Positions 43,033 through 50,223 of a stretch of 64,000 nucleotides of DNA are shown piece by piece. Made by a program: the position numbers and the translations under genes. The stretch spans positions 1 to 64,000 of the forward strand of contig LNFC01000022.1 of assembly GCA_001464545.1 (NCBI GenBank), given 5' to 3'. A model generated the notes under the pieces. That model did not search any database. It saw only the letters and a list, made by a program, of their open reading frames with translations, and was not told where the DNA came from. How positions within the stretch are numbered: the stretch's first letter is position 1; every line of letters begins with the position of its first letter. This stretch comes from Acidobacteria bacterium Ga0077551 (GTDB lineage: Bacteria > Pseudomonadota > Alphaproteobacteria > Caulobacterales > Hyphomonadaceae).

Positions 43033-43803
43033 CTAGAAGTTCACCCGGCTGGAGACCGCGCCGTCGACGATCAGGTTCGAGCCTGTCGTGTAGGAGGAGA
43101 GGGGGCTGGCGAGGAAGACGGCGGCGTTGGCGATTTCCTGAGGTGTCGCGCAGCGCCCGGTGGGGTTGCGGGCGTTCGCCTGGGCGAAGAATTCCGGCAT
43201 GTTGGTTTTCACCATGTGCCAGACGCCGCCCTCGAAGAAGACCATGCCGGGGGAGACGACGTTGACCCGGATGCCGGCCTTGGCGTGCTGACGGGCGAGG
43301 CCCTTGGCCATGTGGATCAGCGCCGCCTTGATCGGGCCGTAGCTGTCGGCGCGGTCGGCAATGGCGGCAGAAATCGAGGAGATGATGACGAAAGCGGCGT
43401 CGCCGGAAGTCTGCGCGGCCTTTTCGAGGAAGGGGTGGGCGGCGTCGAAGGCATTGACGGCGGCGAGGACGTCGAGCTGGAAGTTCTTTTCCCAGGCGTC
43501 GATGTCATTGCCCTGGGCCATGGCGCCGGCGTTGGAGACGAGGATGTCGAGGCCGCCGAGTTCGGACGCGGCCGACGCGATCCAGCCTTTGAGCGCGGCT
43601 CCGTCGGTGACGTCGACACTGGCGCCGGTGGCCTTGACGCCGAGCGCTTTCAGCTCGGTCACGGCGGCGGCGACTTGCTCCGCATTGCGCGCGCAGACGC
43701 CGACATTCGCGCCTTCCTTCGCGAGCGTGTCGGCAATCGACCGGCCGATGCCGCGCGTGCCACCGAGAATAAGCGCGTTTTTGCCTTTGAGCTGGAGATC
43801 CAT
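43033..43803 (-). CDS. Short-chain dehydrogenase/reductase
   Basis: A 256-residue SDR from the ATG at 43803. The cofactor motif is LGGTRGIGRSIA, followed by VSNAGAM in place of NNAG, then the catalytic ISSISAAIADRADSYGPIKAALIH segment with Ser, Tyr and Lys. The C-terminal YTTGSNLIVDGAV is typical for the family. Tyr-Gly-Pro-Ile-Lys preserves YxxxK. The substrate is unknown. It does not overlap the efflux operon. Confidence 0.87.
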   Translation of the reverse strand: MDLQLKGKNALILGGTRGIGRSIADTLAKEGANVGVCARNAEQVAAAVTELKALGVKATGASVDVTDGAALKGWIASAASELGGLDILVSNAGAMAQGNDIDAWEKNFQLDVLAAVNAFDAAHPFLEKAAQTSGDAAFVIISSISAAIADRADSYGPIKAALIHMAKGLARQHAKAGIRVNVVSPGMVFFEGGVWHMVKTNMPEFFAQANARNPTGRCATPQEIANAAVFLASPLSSYTTGSNLIVDGAVSSRVNF

Positions 43804-43898
43804 GCGGGCGTTTCCTGTGCTGGGGCAGCCTCTCACGGGCCGCGCGTTGACGCGGCCACTGTGCGGGCAAATCCAGCTTTGTCTACCGGGGTTGCGGG

Positions 43899-44429
43899 CT
43901 AGCGGACGAGATCGTCCGCGCCGCTGTCATCGAGCGCCTTGATGATGTGCTCGGCCGCGCGCGCGAGGTCGGTCTGCGAATTGAGCGCCGCGGCCCAGAC
44001 CGTGTCTCCGTAGCTGCCGACCCAACGCGTCTCGCCGGTCCGGACATCTATCAGCCGCAGGGTCATTTTTGCCCGGTCGTAGGCGTAGAGGGGACCCACG
44101 ACTCTTTCGGCCGTTCCGGCGAGGACAAAATCCACACCCAGGTCGGCGCCATATTCTCGCAGCGGGCCGGCCGAGGCGGGCGAGGCGTCCGTGATGTTCG
44201 CCTCATAGCCGATGAGGCTGATGACGGACGGGCCTTCCCGGGCCGGGATGCCACGCGCCGCCAACTCGCCGGCGATCACGTCCATCGCCTCCGGGCCGAG
44301 GTCGCCCTTGAGCGGGACAATCGCCAGCCTCGCCGGCGCGTCCGGGCGCTCCGGAATGACGATCGAACGGGTCTGCGCGCAGGCCTGCACGGCCAGAAGG
44401 AGCGAGACGGCAACAAGCAGGTGTTTCAT
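43899..44429 (-). CDS. Hypothetical lipoprotein
   Basis: A 176-residue protein with a signal peptide ending in LAVQAC, a plausible lipobox. The mature part, with LAIVPLKGDLGPEAMDVIAGEL and a later ADLGVDFVLAGTAERVVGPLY..TLRLIDVRTGETRWVGSY, resembles the alternating alpha/beta pattern of TolB-N/CsgG-like nucleotide-independent envelope proteins, where a conserved 'vDxvl.G' strand and 'l.d..tGe..w' strand occur. The likeness is weak, so no function is assigned. Confidence 0.7.
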   Translation of the reverse strand: MKHLLVAVSLLLAVQACAQTRSIVIPERPDAPARLAIVPLKGDLGPEAMDVIAGELAARGIPAREGPSVISLIGYEANITDASPASAGPLREYGADLGVDFVLAGTAERVVGPLYAYDRAKMTLRLIDVRTGETRWVGSYGDTVWAAALNSQTDLARAAEHIIKALDDSGADDLVR

Positions 44430-44812
44430 GGAACTGTTCTTCCCCGCTTGGTCATCGTCCCGGCGCTAGCCGAATCTCCAGACACCCTATTTTGTGTTCG
44501 CGCAAAGTCCACGGGCCCGGCGCCAACCTCCAGGCAGTGCGACGTTTCAGGAGATCTGTGTGTTGAATGGCGCACCGCGGAGGGTGAAGCTGGGCACCTG
44601 TTTACTCTAAAGATCAACAGGCCTCTTGCCGTGGACGCCTAGCTTTCGGCAACAAATGCATTTGGTTTCCAGAAAGATCTGCCCCCGAGCAATCCTGATT
44701 TGAGGCTGATTTTTTCGCGTAATCTGCCCTTTGCTGGAAACAGTCTTGACGTGCCAGCTACGATCGTTCTCACGTCGCAATATCGGCGGTAAGCATCTGG
44801 CATTTGTGGTGC
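44430..44812. other. Intergenic region, AT-richer, no gene recognised
   Basis: A 383-bp stretch between the lipoprotein gene and the small islet gene. Base composition falls visibly after about 44580. No reading frame with a ribosome binding site or recognisable product is seen. The left candidate attachment repeat of the tRNA-Arg islet lies at 44565-44576. Confidence 0.5.
44565..44576 (+). repeat. Left copy of a 12-bp repeat of the tRNA-Arg 3' end (candidate att site)
   Basis: GAATGGCGCACC is identical to 45771-45782, which covers the CCA end of tRNA-Arg and the adjacent acceptor bases. With the next bases the two copies agree at 16 of 20 positions. The AT-richer islet lies between them, as expected for integration into a tRNA gene. 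No integrase is present. Confidence 0.4.
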
Positions 44813-45229
44813 TCAGTCTAACCGCTTTCGCAGAGCATTCAGCCCATCCTCGACCAGTTCCAGAGCGTAAGGCTGCCAGTCTTCGGACCCCTGAATCTTC
44901 AAGCCGACTTCAATTTTGGCGACCACTTCGGCCAACGATTCGACAGGGAGTGAAAGTATATTTGCAGCAAGGTCTTCAGTCTGCTGTCCAAGCGCCTCGA
45001 TCTGCGTGTCCAACTCTTTCATCGCATGAGCTTCTGGCCGGTCAGATTCCAAGCATGTCTCAACTGCAATCCCTCTTTGTTTGGCCTGCGTGAAAAGCTG
45101 AGTTTCGAGGCATTGCCACTCACTAATCTTTGAAATGCGCTGAGTGTGGAGACTTATCCATTCAGAGCTAACTGCAAGCAGAATCGAGGTCTCGAAGGGC
45201 TTCCGGGTGGAATACAACTTGTTGCGCAT
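44813..45229 (-). CDS. Hypothetical protein in AT-richer islet
   Basis: About 138 residues from the ATG at 45229, which has GGAG seven bases upstream; an in-frame ATG at 45244 is possible. The protein is soluble and mostly helical, with a probable coiled coil in KELDTQIEALGQQTEDLAANILSL. It is unusual for this window in its ordinary amino-acid composition and lower GC. No family is recognised. It lies in the islet next to tRNA-Arg, so it is probably acquired. Confidence 0.55.
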   Translation of the reverse strand: MRNKLYSTRKPFETSILLAVSSEWISLHTQRISKISEWQCLETQLFTQAKQRGIAVETCLESDRPEAHAMKELDTQIEALGQQTEDLAANILSLPVESLAEVVAKIEVGLKIQGSEDWQPYALELVEDGLNALRKRLD

Positions 45230-45376
45230 GGTAGCTCCGCACATGATTCATCAATCACGCGGCAAGTGGTCCGCGCGTGGAGAATCTGATACTCAATCAT
45301 TTGCGCTCTTAGGGTAATCGAACTGCCCAAAGGCGTCAACCTAAAAAGAGTAATTTAAGACATAAAAAGTGCAAAT

Positions 45377-45607
45377 ATGATTTCTGCGCAGCTAAGAGCG
45401 GCCCGAGCATTGTTGAACTGGAGCCAGTCCGACTTGGCGGAAAGAACAGAGTTGTCTGTTGAAACGATCAAGCGGCTTGAAAGAATAAACGGCACTTTGG
45501 ACGCGACTAAGGTGTCGACGTTGAGCGCGATCACTGGCGCTTTTGCCAAGGCAGGAGTCGAGTTTACAAACGGAGACGCTCCGGGTGTCAAACTACGAAA
45601 GAAGTAG
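45377..45607 (+). CDS. Small XRE-family transcriptional regulator
   Basis: A 76-residue helix-turn-helix protein. The HTH spans about residues 4-58 (RAARALLNWSQSDLAERTELSVETIKRLER), followed by a short tail AGVEFTNGDAPGVKLRKK. The 'AAGVEFxxG..GPGVRL' ending is common in small solitary XRE regulators of alphaproteobacteria, often on mobile islets. The ATG lacks a clear ribosome binding site. It is divergent from the hypothetical islet gene at 45229, a frequent arrangement for a regulator and its target. Confidence 0.7.
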   Translation: MISAQLRAARALLNWSQSDLAERTELSVETIKRLERINGTLDATKVSTLSAITGAFAKAGVEFTNGDAPGVKLRKK

Positions 45608-45770
45608 CGTGCAGGAGCTCAACACCGCCCGTTTCCTGCGTGCTGTGCGCGAGCTAACCTAATCAGAGTGACCGCGCCGAGTTCGACTCTAACCGTATGG
45701 CGCTTAAATCTCGGCTCTACAGCGGATTTTTTAGTCGGCAGAGAAACAACTATCGCTGCGGACAACTGTA

Positions 45771-45782
45771 GAATGGCGCACC
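45771..45782 (+). repeat. Right copy of the 12-bp repeat, at the 3' end of tRNA-Arg
   Basis: GAATGGCGCACC covers the CCA terminus (45774-45776), the discriminator and part of the acceptor stem of tRNA-Arg(CCG). It is the intact tRNA side of the candidate attachment pair with 44565-44576. Confidence 0.4.
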
Positions 45783-45850
45783 CAAGAGGATTCGAACCTC
45801 TGACCTTTGCCTTCGGAGGGCAACACTCTATCCAGCTGAGCTATGGGTGC
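45774..45850 (-). tRNA. tRNA-Arg (anticodon CCG)
   Basis: The minus strand folds as a full cloverleaf of 77 nt with CCA encoded. The acceptor is GCACCCA/TGGGTGC, the D-arm contains AGCTCAGCTGGATAGAGT, the anticodon stem TTGCC/GGCAA encloses the loop CTCCGAA with anticodon CCG, and the T-arm is AGAGGTTCGAATCCTCT. It reads the arginine codon CGG. Confidence 0.95.
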
Positions 45851-45989
45851 CTCGCCGAAGCCGGTGTTTAAGCGAAGGCGGGGGAGGGCGCAACCGGGAA
45901 GCGCGGGCGCCGCAGGTGCACGGGACATTGGACCTGGCGGCGGGTTCGGCTAGGCTGGCCGCTGAACCTGTTCGCGTCCCGGAGCTGCC

Positions 45990-47006
45990 ATGCGCCCTCA
46001 AAGACTGTTTACCGCCGTCATTGCGGCCTGCGCCGCCCTTCTGACCATTGCATGCGAGTCCGAGACGAAACCTGGTGTGCCAGCCGAGGCGAATGCGGCC
46101 GCCGCACCGGTCAAATGCGCGCGCACGGCCGACCCGGCCGCCGCCGCGGCGTTCGAGCAGGCAGCGATCGCGTCTGCGCAGGCTTCGCGCGGGGCGGGCT
46201 CGCCGGTGATCTGGACGCTGAAAGACGAGGACAGCACGATCCATATCCTCGGCACCGTGCACTTGCTTCGCCCGGACCTCGCTTGGCGCTCGCCCGAGAT
46301 CGACGCGGCGATGGACGCAGCAGAAACCGTCGTATTCGAGGCGGACACGTCGAGCCCAGAAGCCGGACGCGAACTGATGAAGTTCGTCACGACGGCGGGC
46401 ATGTTCACAGACGGGGCGCAGCTGACCAACCTTATGATAGAAGAAGATGTGGCCATCCTGGAAGAGGCATTGCAGGGAATTGGGCTGCCGATCGATGCGA
46501 TCCAGCCGATGAAGCCCTGGTATGCGGCGATTACGCTTTCGGTGATGCAGCTGACGCAGGAGGGCTTTGACCCCGAAGCCGGTGTCGAGACGACGATTGA
46601 GAATGAAGTGGCAGCTCACGGCGCGACCTTCGAGTATCTCGAAACGGTCGAGCAGCAGCTTGGCGCTTTCGCGCGGTTGGATAACTGCACGCAGGTGGAG
46701 TTCCTGATGCAGACGGCCAGTTCGATGGACGAAGGCACGGAGGTGCTGGACATGCTTGTCGCCGAATGGGCGGACGGGGATGTCGCCGGTCTTGGCGCGC
46801 TGATGGCGTCGCCGGAAGCGTTTGGGTCCGAGGCGGCGTACGACGCACTGTTGAAAGACCGCAACGCGCGCTGGGTGCCGCAGATTTCAGGCATGCTGGA
46901 GACGCCGGGTACGCGTTTGGTCGCGGTCGGCGCTGGGCATCTTGCTGGCGCAGACAGTGTCATCGCGATGCTGCGGGCCGAGGGGTTTGAGGTGACGGGG
47001 CCCTAG
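45990..47006 (+). CDS. TraB/GumN family lipoprotein
   Basis: A 338-residue protein. A signal peptide ends in LLTIAC (lipobox). The TraB/GumN domain begins with PVIWTLKDEDSTIHILGTVHLLRPD, with the diagnostic GT-H motif, followed by a second motif near FEADTSS and the C-terminal RNARWVPQISGML and VGAGHLAGADSVIAML. These belong to the family related to EreA/ChaN/Tiki peptidases, with a GxxH catalytic-type arrangement. Function in bacteria is mostly unknown; some are metalloproteases. Its stop overlaps the convergent hisN-like gene stop. Confidence 0.87.
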   Translation: MRPQRLFTAVIAACAALLTIACESETKPGVPAEANAAAAPVKCARTADPAAAAAFEQAAIASAQASRGAGSPVIWTLKDEDSTIHILGTVHLLRPDLAWRSPEIDAAMDAAETVVFEADTSSPEAGRELMKFVTTAGMFTDGAQLTNLMIEEDVAILEEALQGIGLPIDAIQPMKPWYAAITLSVMQLTQEGFDPEAGVETTIENEVAAHGATFEYLETVEQQLGAFARLDNCTQVEFLMQTASSMDEGTEVLDMLVAEWADGDVAGLGALMASPEAFGSEAAYDALLKDRNARWVPQISGMLETPGTRLVAVGAGHLAGADSVIAMLRAEGFEVTGP

Positions 47007-47815
47007 TCCGCCGCGCGCCTCAGGGCGAGCAGGGCCTGGTCCAGCACGGCCTGACTGGAGCAGCAGACGATCTGGCCGCCGAGTTTCGGGGCGTTGCCGC
47101 GCCAGTCGGTAGCGAGGCCGCCGGCGCCGCGGACGACCGGGATCAGGGCGGCGACATCCCAGGACTTGAGACCGGATTCGGCGACGAGATCGATCGTGCC
47201 GCCGGCGAGGCGGGCATAGGCGTAAGCGTCGAGGCCGTAGCGGGTGATACGGGCGGCCGAGCGCAGATGGTTCCAGGCGCCCTGTTCGGGCGGCGAGAAG
47301 ATGAAGGGATCGGTGGTCGCGATGGTCGCCTCGCGCAGGTCGGCGCAGGCGGAGGCGCGGAGCGGCGTTGATCCGTGCACGGAATCGAGGCGGGCGCCGC
47401 CGGGCCAGCCGAGATAGCGCTCGCCAAGTACCGGCTGGTCGATGACGCCGATCACGGGTACGCCGTCCGGGCCGACAAGGGCGATCAGCGTGGTCCAGAC
47501 CGGCAGACCCGCGACGAAGGCGCGTGTGCCGTCGATGGGATCGAAATACCAGCGGTAGCCGGAGGCGGAGGGTGTCTCCGGGAACTCCTCGCCGGTGACG
47601 CCGTCGTCCGGGCGCTCGGCCGAGACGAGCGCGCGCATGGTGAGTTCGGCGGCGCGGTCGGCTTCGGTGACGGGGTCGAAGCCGGGGCGGTGGACCGGGC
47701 CCTTGTCATCGACGGCGGAGAGATTGCGGAAATGAATCGAAATCGCAGCCCAGGCGGCGTCGGCCAGCCGGGCGGCGAATGCGAGATCAGCGTCTGGAGA
47801 ACGGGGAAGGGTCAT
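47003..47815 (-). CDS. hisN: Histidinol-phosphatase (inositol monophosphatase family)
   Basis: A 270-residue Mg-dependent phosphatase. The metal-binding GEEFPET and FDPIDGTRAFVAGLPVWTTLI segments are the two signature motifs of the IMPase family, and the SWDVAALIPVVRGAGG C-terminal motif is complete. The GTRAFVAGLPVW form is characteristic of alphaproteobacterial and actinobacterial HisN-type histidinol-phosphatases, not the GTxNFxHG of IMPases. It acts in histidine synthesis; hisI at 32 kb is the only other his gene here. It follows the XRE gene by 33 bp. Confidence 0.85.
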   Translation of the reverse strand: MTLPRSPDADLAFAARLADAAWAAISIHFRNLSAVDDKGPVHRPGFDPVTEADRAAELTMRALVSAERPDDGVTGEEFPETPSASGYRWYFDPIDGTRAFVAGLPVWTTLIALVGPDGVPVIGVIDQPVLGERYLGWPGGARLDSVHGSTPLRASACADLREATIATTDPFIFSPPEQGAWNHLRSAARITRYGLDAYAYARLAGGTIDLVAESGLKSWDVAALIPVVRGAGGLATDWRGNAPKLGGQIVCCSSQAVLDQALLALRRAAD

Positions 47816-47848
47816 CCGGCGAGGCGATGCCCCGCCGGCTGAAGGGCG

Positions 47849-48247
47849 TCAAGCGGCGCCGGTGCTCGTGTTATCACCCTCGAGGGCTTTCGCGAGCTCA
47901 AGGAGGCGTTTGCGCGGGCGTTCGCCAAGGCGGTAGTAGGCGCGCACCAGTTCCAGGGTTTCTTTCTGGGAAAGGATGTCGCCTTCCATCTGTTCGGCGT
48001 CATTGGCCGCGTTCGGCATCGGGTTGGCGACCGGCATGCCGTCGAAGAAGTACTGGACGGTGACGTTCATGGCGCGCGACAGGTCAAACAGGCGCGAGGC
48101 CGTGATGCGGTTGGCGCCGCACTCGTACTTCTGGATTTGCTGGAAGCGCACACCGACCTGGGAGGCCAGTTCCTGCTGGGTCATGCCCAGAAGACGGCGG
48201 CGGCGGCGCAGCCGCTTGCCTACGTGCAGGTCAGTTTCGTCAGCCAT
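47849..48247 (-). CDS. XRE-family transcriptional regulator
   Basis: A 132-residue protein. The N-terminal HTH is VGKRLRRRRRLLGMTQQELASQVGVRFQQIQKYECGANRI, nearly invariant in a group of alphaproteobacterial regulators that includes rhizobial PraR and Caulobacter relatives. The rest is helical, with ELVRAYYRLGERPRKRLLELAKAL as a likely dimer region. Related proteins influence surface attachment and cell-cycle-linked traits. The target genes are not visible here; the gene is divergent from the candidate small RNA at 48.43 kb and upstream of hisN on the same strand. Confidence 0.85.
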   Translation of the reverse strand: MADETDLHVGKRLRRRRRLLGMTQQELASQVGVRFQQIQKYECGANRITASRLFDLSRAMNVTVQYFFDGMPVANPMPNAANDAEQMEGDILSQKETLELVRAYYRLGERPRKRLLELAKALEGDNTSTGAA

Positions 48248-48424
48248 TTTCCGTCTCCAATCGGCGCGGGACCGGGGTTCAGTCCCAAAACAGGATTTCC
48301 GCGCAAATTCTACGCAAACGGCATGCCGTGTGCTGGAAACTGCCTGTTTTCAGGGCAAGGGGACGTGCGCGCGGGGCTGCGGCAGAAAAGAATTTGGCGC
48401 CTTGTGCATCGCAGCATAGGTTGG

Positions 48425-48503
48425 ACTTGCACTTCGGTGCAACGCCTCTGGCGTTTCCTCCCTTTGACTTTGGCCGCGCCTCCGGGCGCGGCCTTTTTTC
48501 TTT
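48425..48503 (+). ncRNA. Candidate small RNA with a UCCUCCC motif
   Basis: In the 322-bp gap between two minus-strand genes, three plus-strand hairpins occur in series: TTGCAC-TTCG-GTGCAA (48427-48442), CGCC-TCT-GGCG (48443-48453), and a strong terminator. Between the second and third lies TCCTCCC (48456-48462), an anti-Shine-Dalgarno sequence seen in several alphaproteobacterial small RNAs. No plus-strand protein gene precedes the terminator. A weak promoter (TTGGCG-N17-TAGGTT, 48394-48422) would start transcription near 48428. The region on either side of the RNA holds no recognisable gene. Confidence 0.5.
48472..48503 (+). terminator. Strong orphan Rho-independent terminator
   Basis: GGCCGCGCC (48472-48480), loop TCCG, and GGCGCGGCC (48485-48493) form a perfect nine-bp stem followed directly by TTTTTTCTTT. 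It points along the plus strand although both flanking protein genes are on the minus strand. Confidence 0.88.
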
Positions 48504-48569
48504 GGAGCAAGGATCTGACGCCTGAACGGAACGGTCCGTTCAGGCTGAGCCTGTAGATTTCAGGACAGA

Positions 48570-49472
48570 TCAGGCGCGGGGCAGAAGCCGGGCCGCTTCG
48601 ACGATATCGGCCATCACATGCTGGAGCGCGTCCTTGAGAGCGCCGTAGCCGCTGGCGCGGGTGATGCGCTGCTCGTCCATATAGAGGCCGCGGTTGATCT
48701 CGACCTGCAGGGCGTGGATTCCCCGGCGGGGGCGGCCGTAGCGGCGGGTGGTGTAGCCACCGGCATAGGGGGCGTTGCGGGCGACGGTGAAGCCTTGCGC
48801 CCGGAAGCTGCGCTCGATCCGGGCCATCAGGCGGGGGTCGGCGCTGGAGCCGAACCGGTCGCCGAGCACGATATCGGTCAGCGTGCGGCGTCCCGGTTGC
48901 AGCGAGGGCATCGAGTGGCAGTCGACCAGCAGGGCCTGGCCGTGCGCGCGGCGGAGGGCTTCAAGTTCTGCGCTCAGGTGTTGGTGGTAGGCGTCATGGA
49001 TACGGACGAGGCGTTCCTCGCCTTCGGCGCGGGACAGTAGGCGGCCGTAGATCGCCTCGCCCCTTGCGCCGACGCGGGGCAGGCAGCCGAGGCCGGCCTC
49101 GACTCGCGCAGTCGGCAGGGCGCAGGGGCGGGGCGGGCCGTCATGGAACATGGCGGCGTCGAGTTCATGGGGATCGCGGTTCAGGTCGACGACGGAGCGG
49201 CCATAGCGGGCGGCGACAAGGCTGGCGCCGAGGGCCGGGGCGCCGGCAAACAGTTCGTCGATAAAGGCATCTTCCGTGCGGCGGACATCGATCAACGGCA
49301 CACAGAGCGCGTCCTGCATGCTGGCCGGATAGTGCGAGCCGGAATGCGGGCTGGCGAACAGCACCGGCGCGGCGGGCGCCATGGCGGGCGTGACATCGAA
49401 CGGGGCTTCAGCCGGCGCCGGACAGGGATCTGCCGGAGTATCGAGGCGCAGGGCGGGGGAGGTCTCACGCAT
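48570..49472 (-). CDS. N-formylglutamate amidohydrolase family protein
   Basis: A 300-residue zinc hydrolase. Family motifs are LFASPHSGSHYP (with the first zinc histidine), VDLNRDPHELDAAMF, the YHQHLSAELEALR segment, and LLVDCHSMPS with a further metal ligand. HutG-type enzymes hydrolyse N-formylglutamate to glutamate and formate in histidine utilisation, but no other hut gene is near, and many members act on other N-acyl or formyl amides. The gene is divergent from cpdR. Confidence 0.87.
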   Translation of the reverse strand: MRETSPALRLDTPADPCPAPAEAPFDVTPAMAPAAPVLFASPHSGSHYPASMQDALCVPLIDVRRTEDAFIDELFAGAPALGASLVAARYGRSVVDLNRDPHELDAAMFHDGPPRPCALPTARVEAGLGCLPRVGARGEAIYGRLLSRAEGEERLVRIHDAYHQHLSAELEALRRAHGQALLVDCHSMPSLQPGRRTLTDIVLGDRFGSSADPRLMARIERSFRAQGFTVARNAPYAGGYTTRRYGRPRRGIHALQVEINRGLYMDEQRITRASGYGALKDALQHVMADIVEAARLLPRA

Positions 49473-49625
49473 GTTTCTAAAGGCTTGGGAACCGGGCGGC
49501 AGGTCAAGGCCTTTCCTGTGGAACGTGTAAAGAAGACGGCTCTGCCCGCGCAGTGTTCACGAGTGATTTACCTTCCTTGGCCTTTATGTGGTAATCAGCC
49601 CCGACTCACCCGGCATGAGGACAGC

Positions 49626-49985
49626 GTGACCAAGATCCTGCTCGCGGAAGACGATGATTCGATGCGCGGCTTCCTGGCGGCGGCGCTGCGCCGTGCCGGG
49701 CATGACGTGCAGGACTATGCCGATGGCGAAGGCGCGCTGCAGGCACTGGAGCGGGAAGTGTTCGACCTGCTGCTCACCGACATCGTGATGCCGGGCCTCG
49801 ACGGGATCGAGCTCGCCCGCCGCGGCGCCGAACTCGACCCGGCCATGAAGATCGTTTTCATCACCGGATTTGCCGCCGTGGCGCTGTCGTCCGGCGCGCC
49901 GACGCCGGCGGGCGCAAAAGTCCTCTCCAAGCCCTTCCACCTGCGCGAAATCGTGGAGGAAGTGGACAAGGTGATGGCGGCCTGA
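49626..49985 (+). CDS. cpdR: Single-domain response regulator CpdR
   Basis: A 119-residue receiver domain starting at a GTG. It begins VTKILLAEDDDSMRGFL, has the phospho-acceptor Asp52 in LLLTDIVMPGLDGIELARR, and contains the characteristic IVFITGFAAVALSS and KVLSKPFHLREIVEEV stretches. Length and sequence match Caulobacter CpdR closely. Unphosphorylated CpdR recruits ClpXP to degrade cell-cycle substrates; phosphorylation through the CckA-ChpT pathway inactivates it. No output domain is present, as expected. Confidence 0.93.
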   Translation: MTKILLAEDDDSMRGFLAAALRRAGHDVQDYADGEGALQALEREVFDLLLTDIVMPGLDGIELARRGAELDPAMKIVFITGFAAVALSSGAPTPAGAKVLSKPFHLREIVEEVDKVMAA

Positions 49986-50084
49986 AGCCCCGGTCATTTG
50001 CGGCGAAAGCCCGCTTGACGCCGCCTGCCCGATTGTTCATTACCCACGCTTCCTGACGCAGGGCCTTTGCAGGTCTCGCCGGAA

Positions 50085-50159
<75 letters not shown>

Positions 50160-50223
50160 TTCCCCAGACATCCATCGACAAAACGCCAGCTGGAGCCGGC
50201 GGTTTAAGCGGCTTCAGGCGTCG

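Noticed and set aside
44731-45093. A 120-codon plus-strand frame in the tRNA-Arg islet
   Set aside because: It overlaps the minus-strand islet gene, which has a better ribosome binding site and more protein-like composition.
45668-45871. A 67-codon plus-strand frame across the tRNA-Arg gene
   Set aside because: It reads through the antisense of a tRNA and has no support as a protein.
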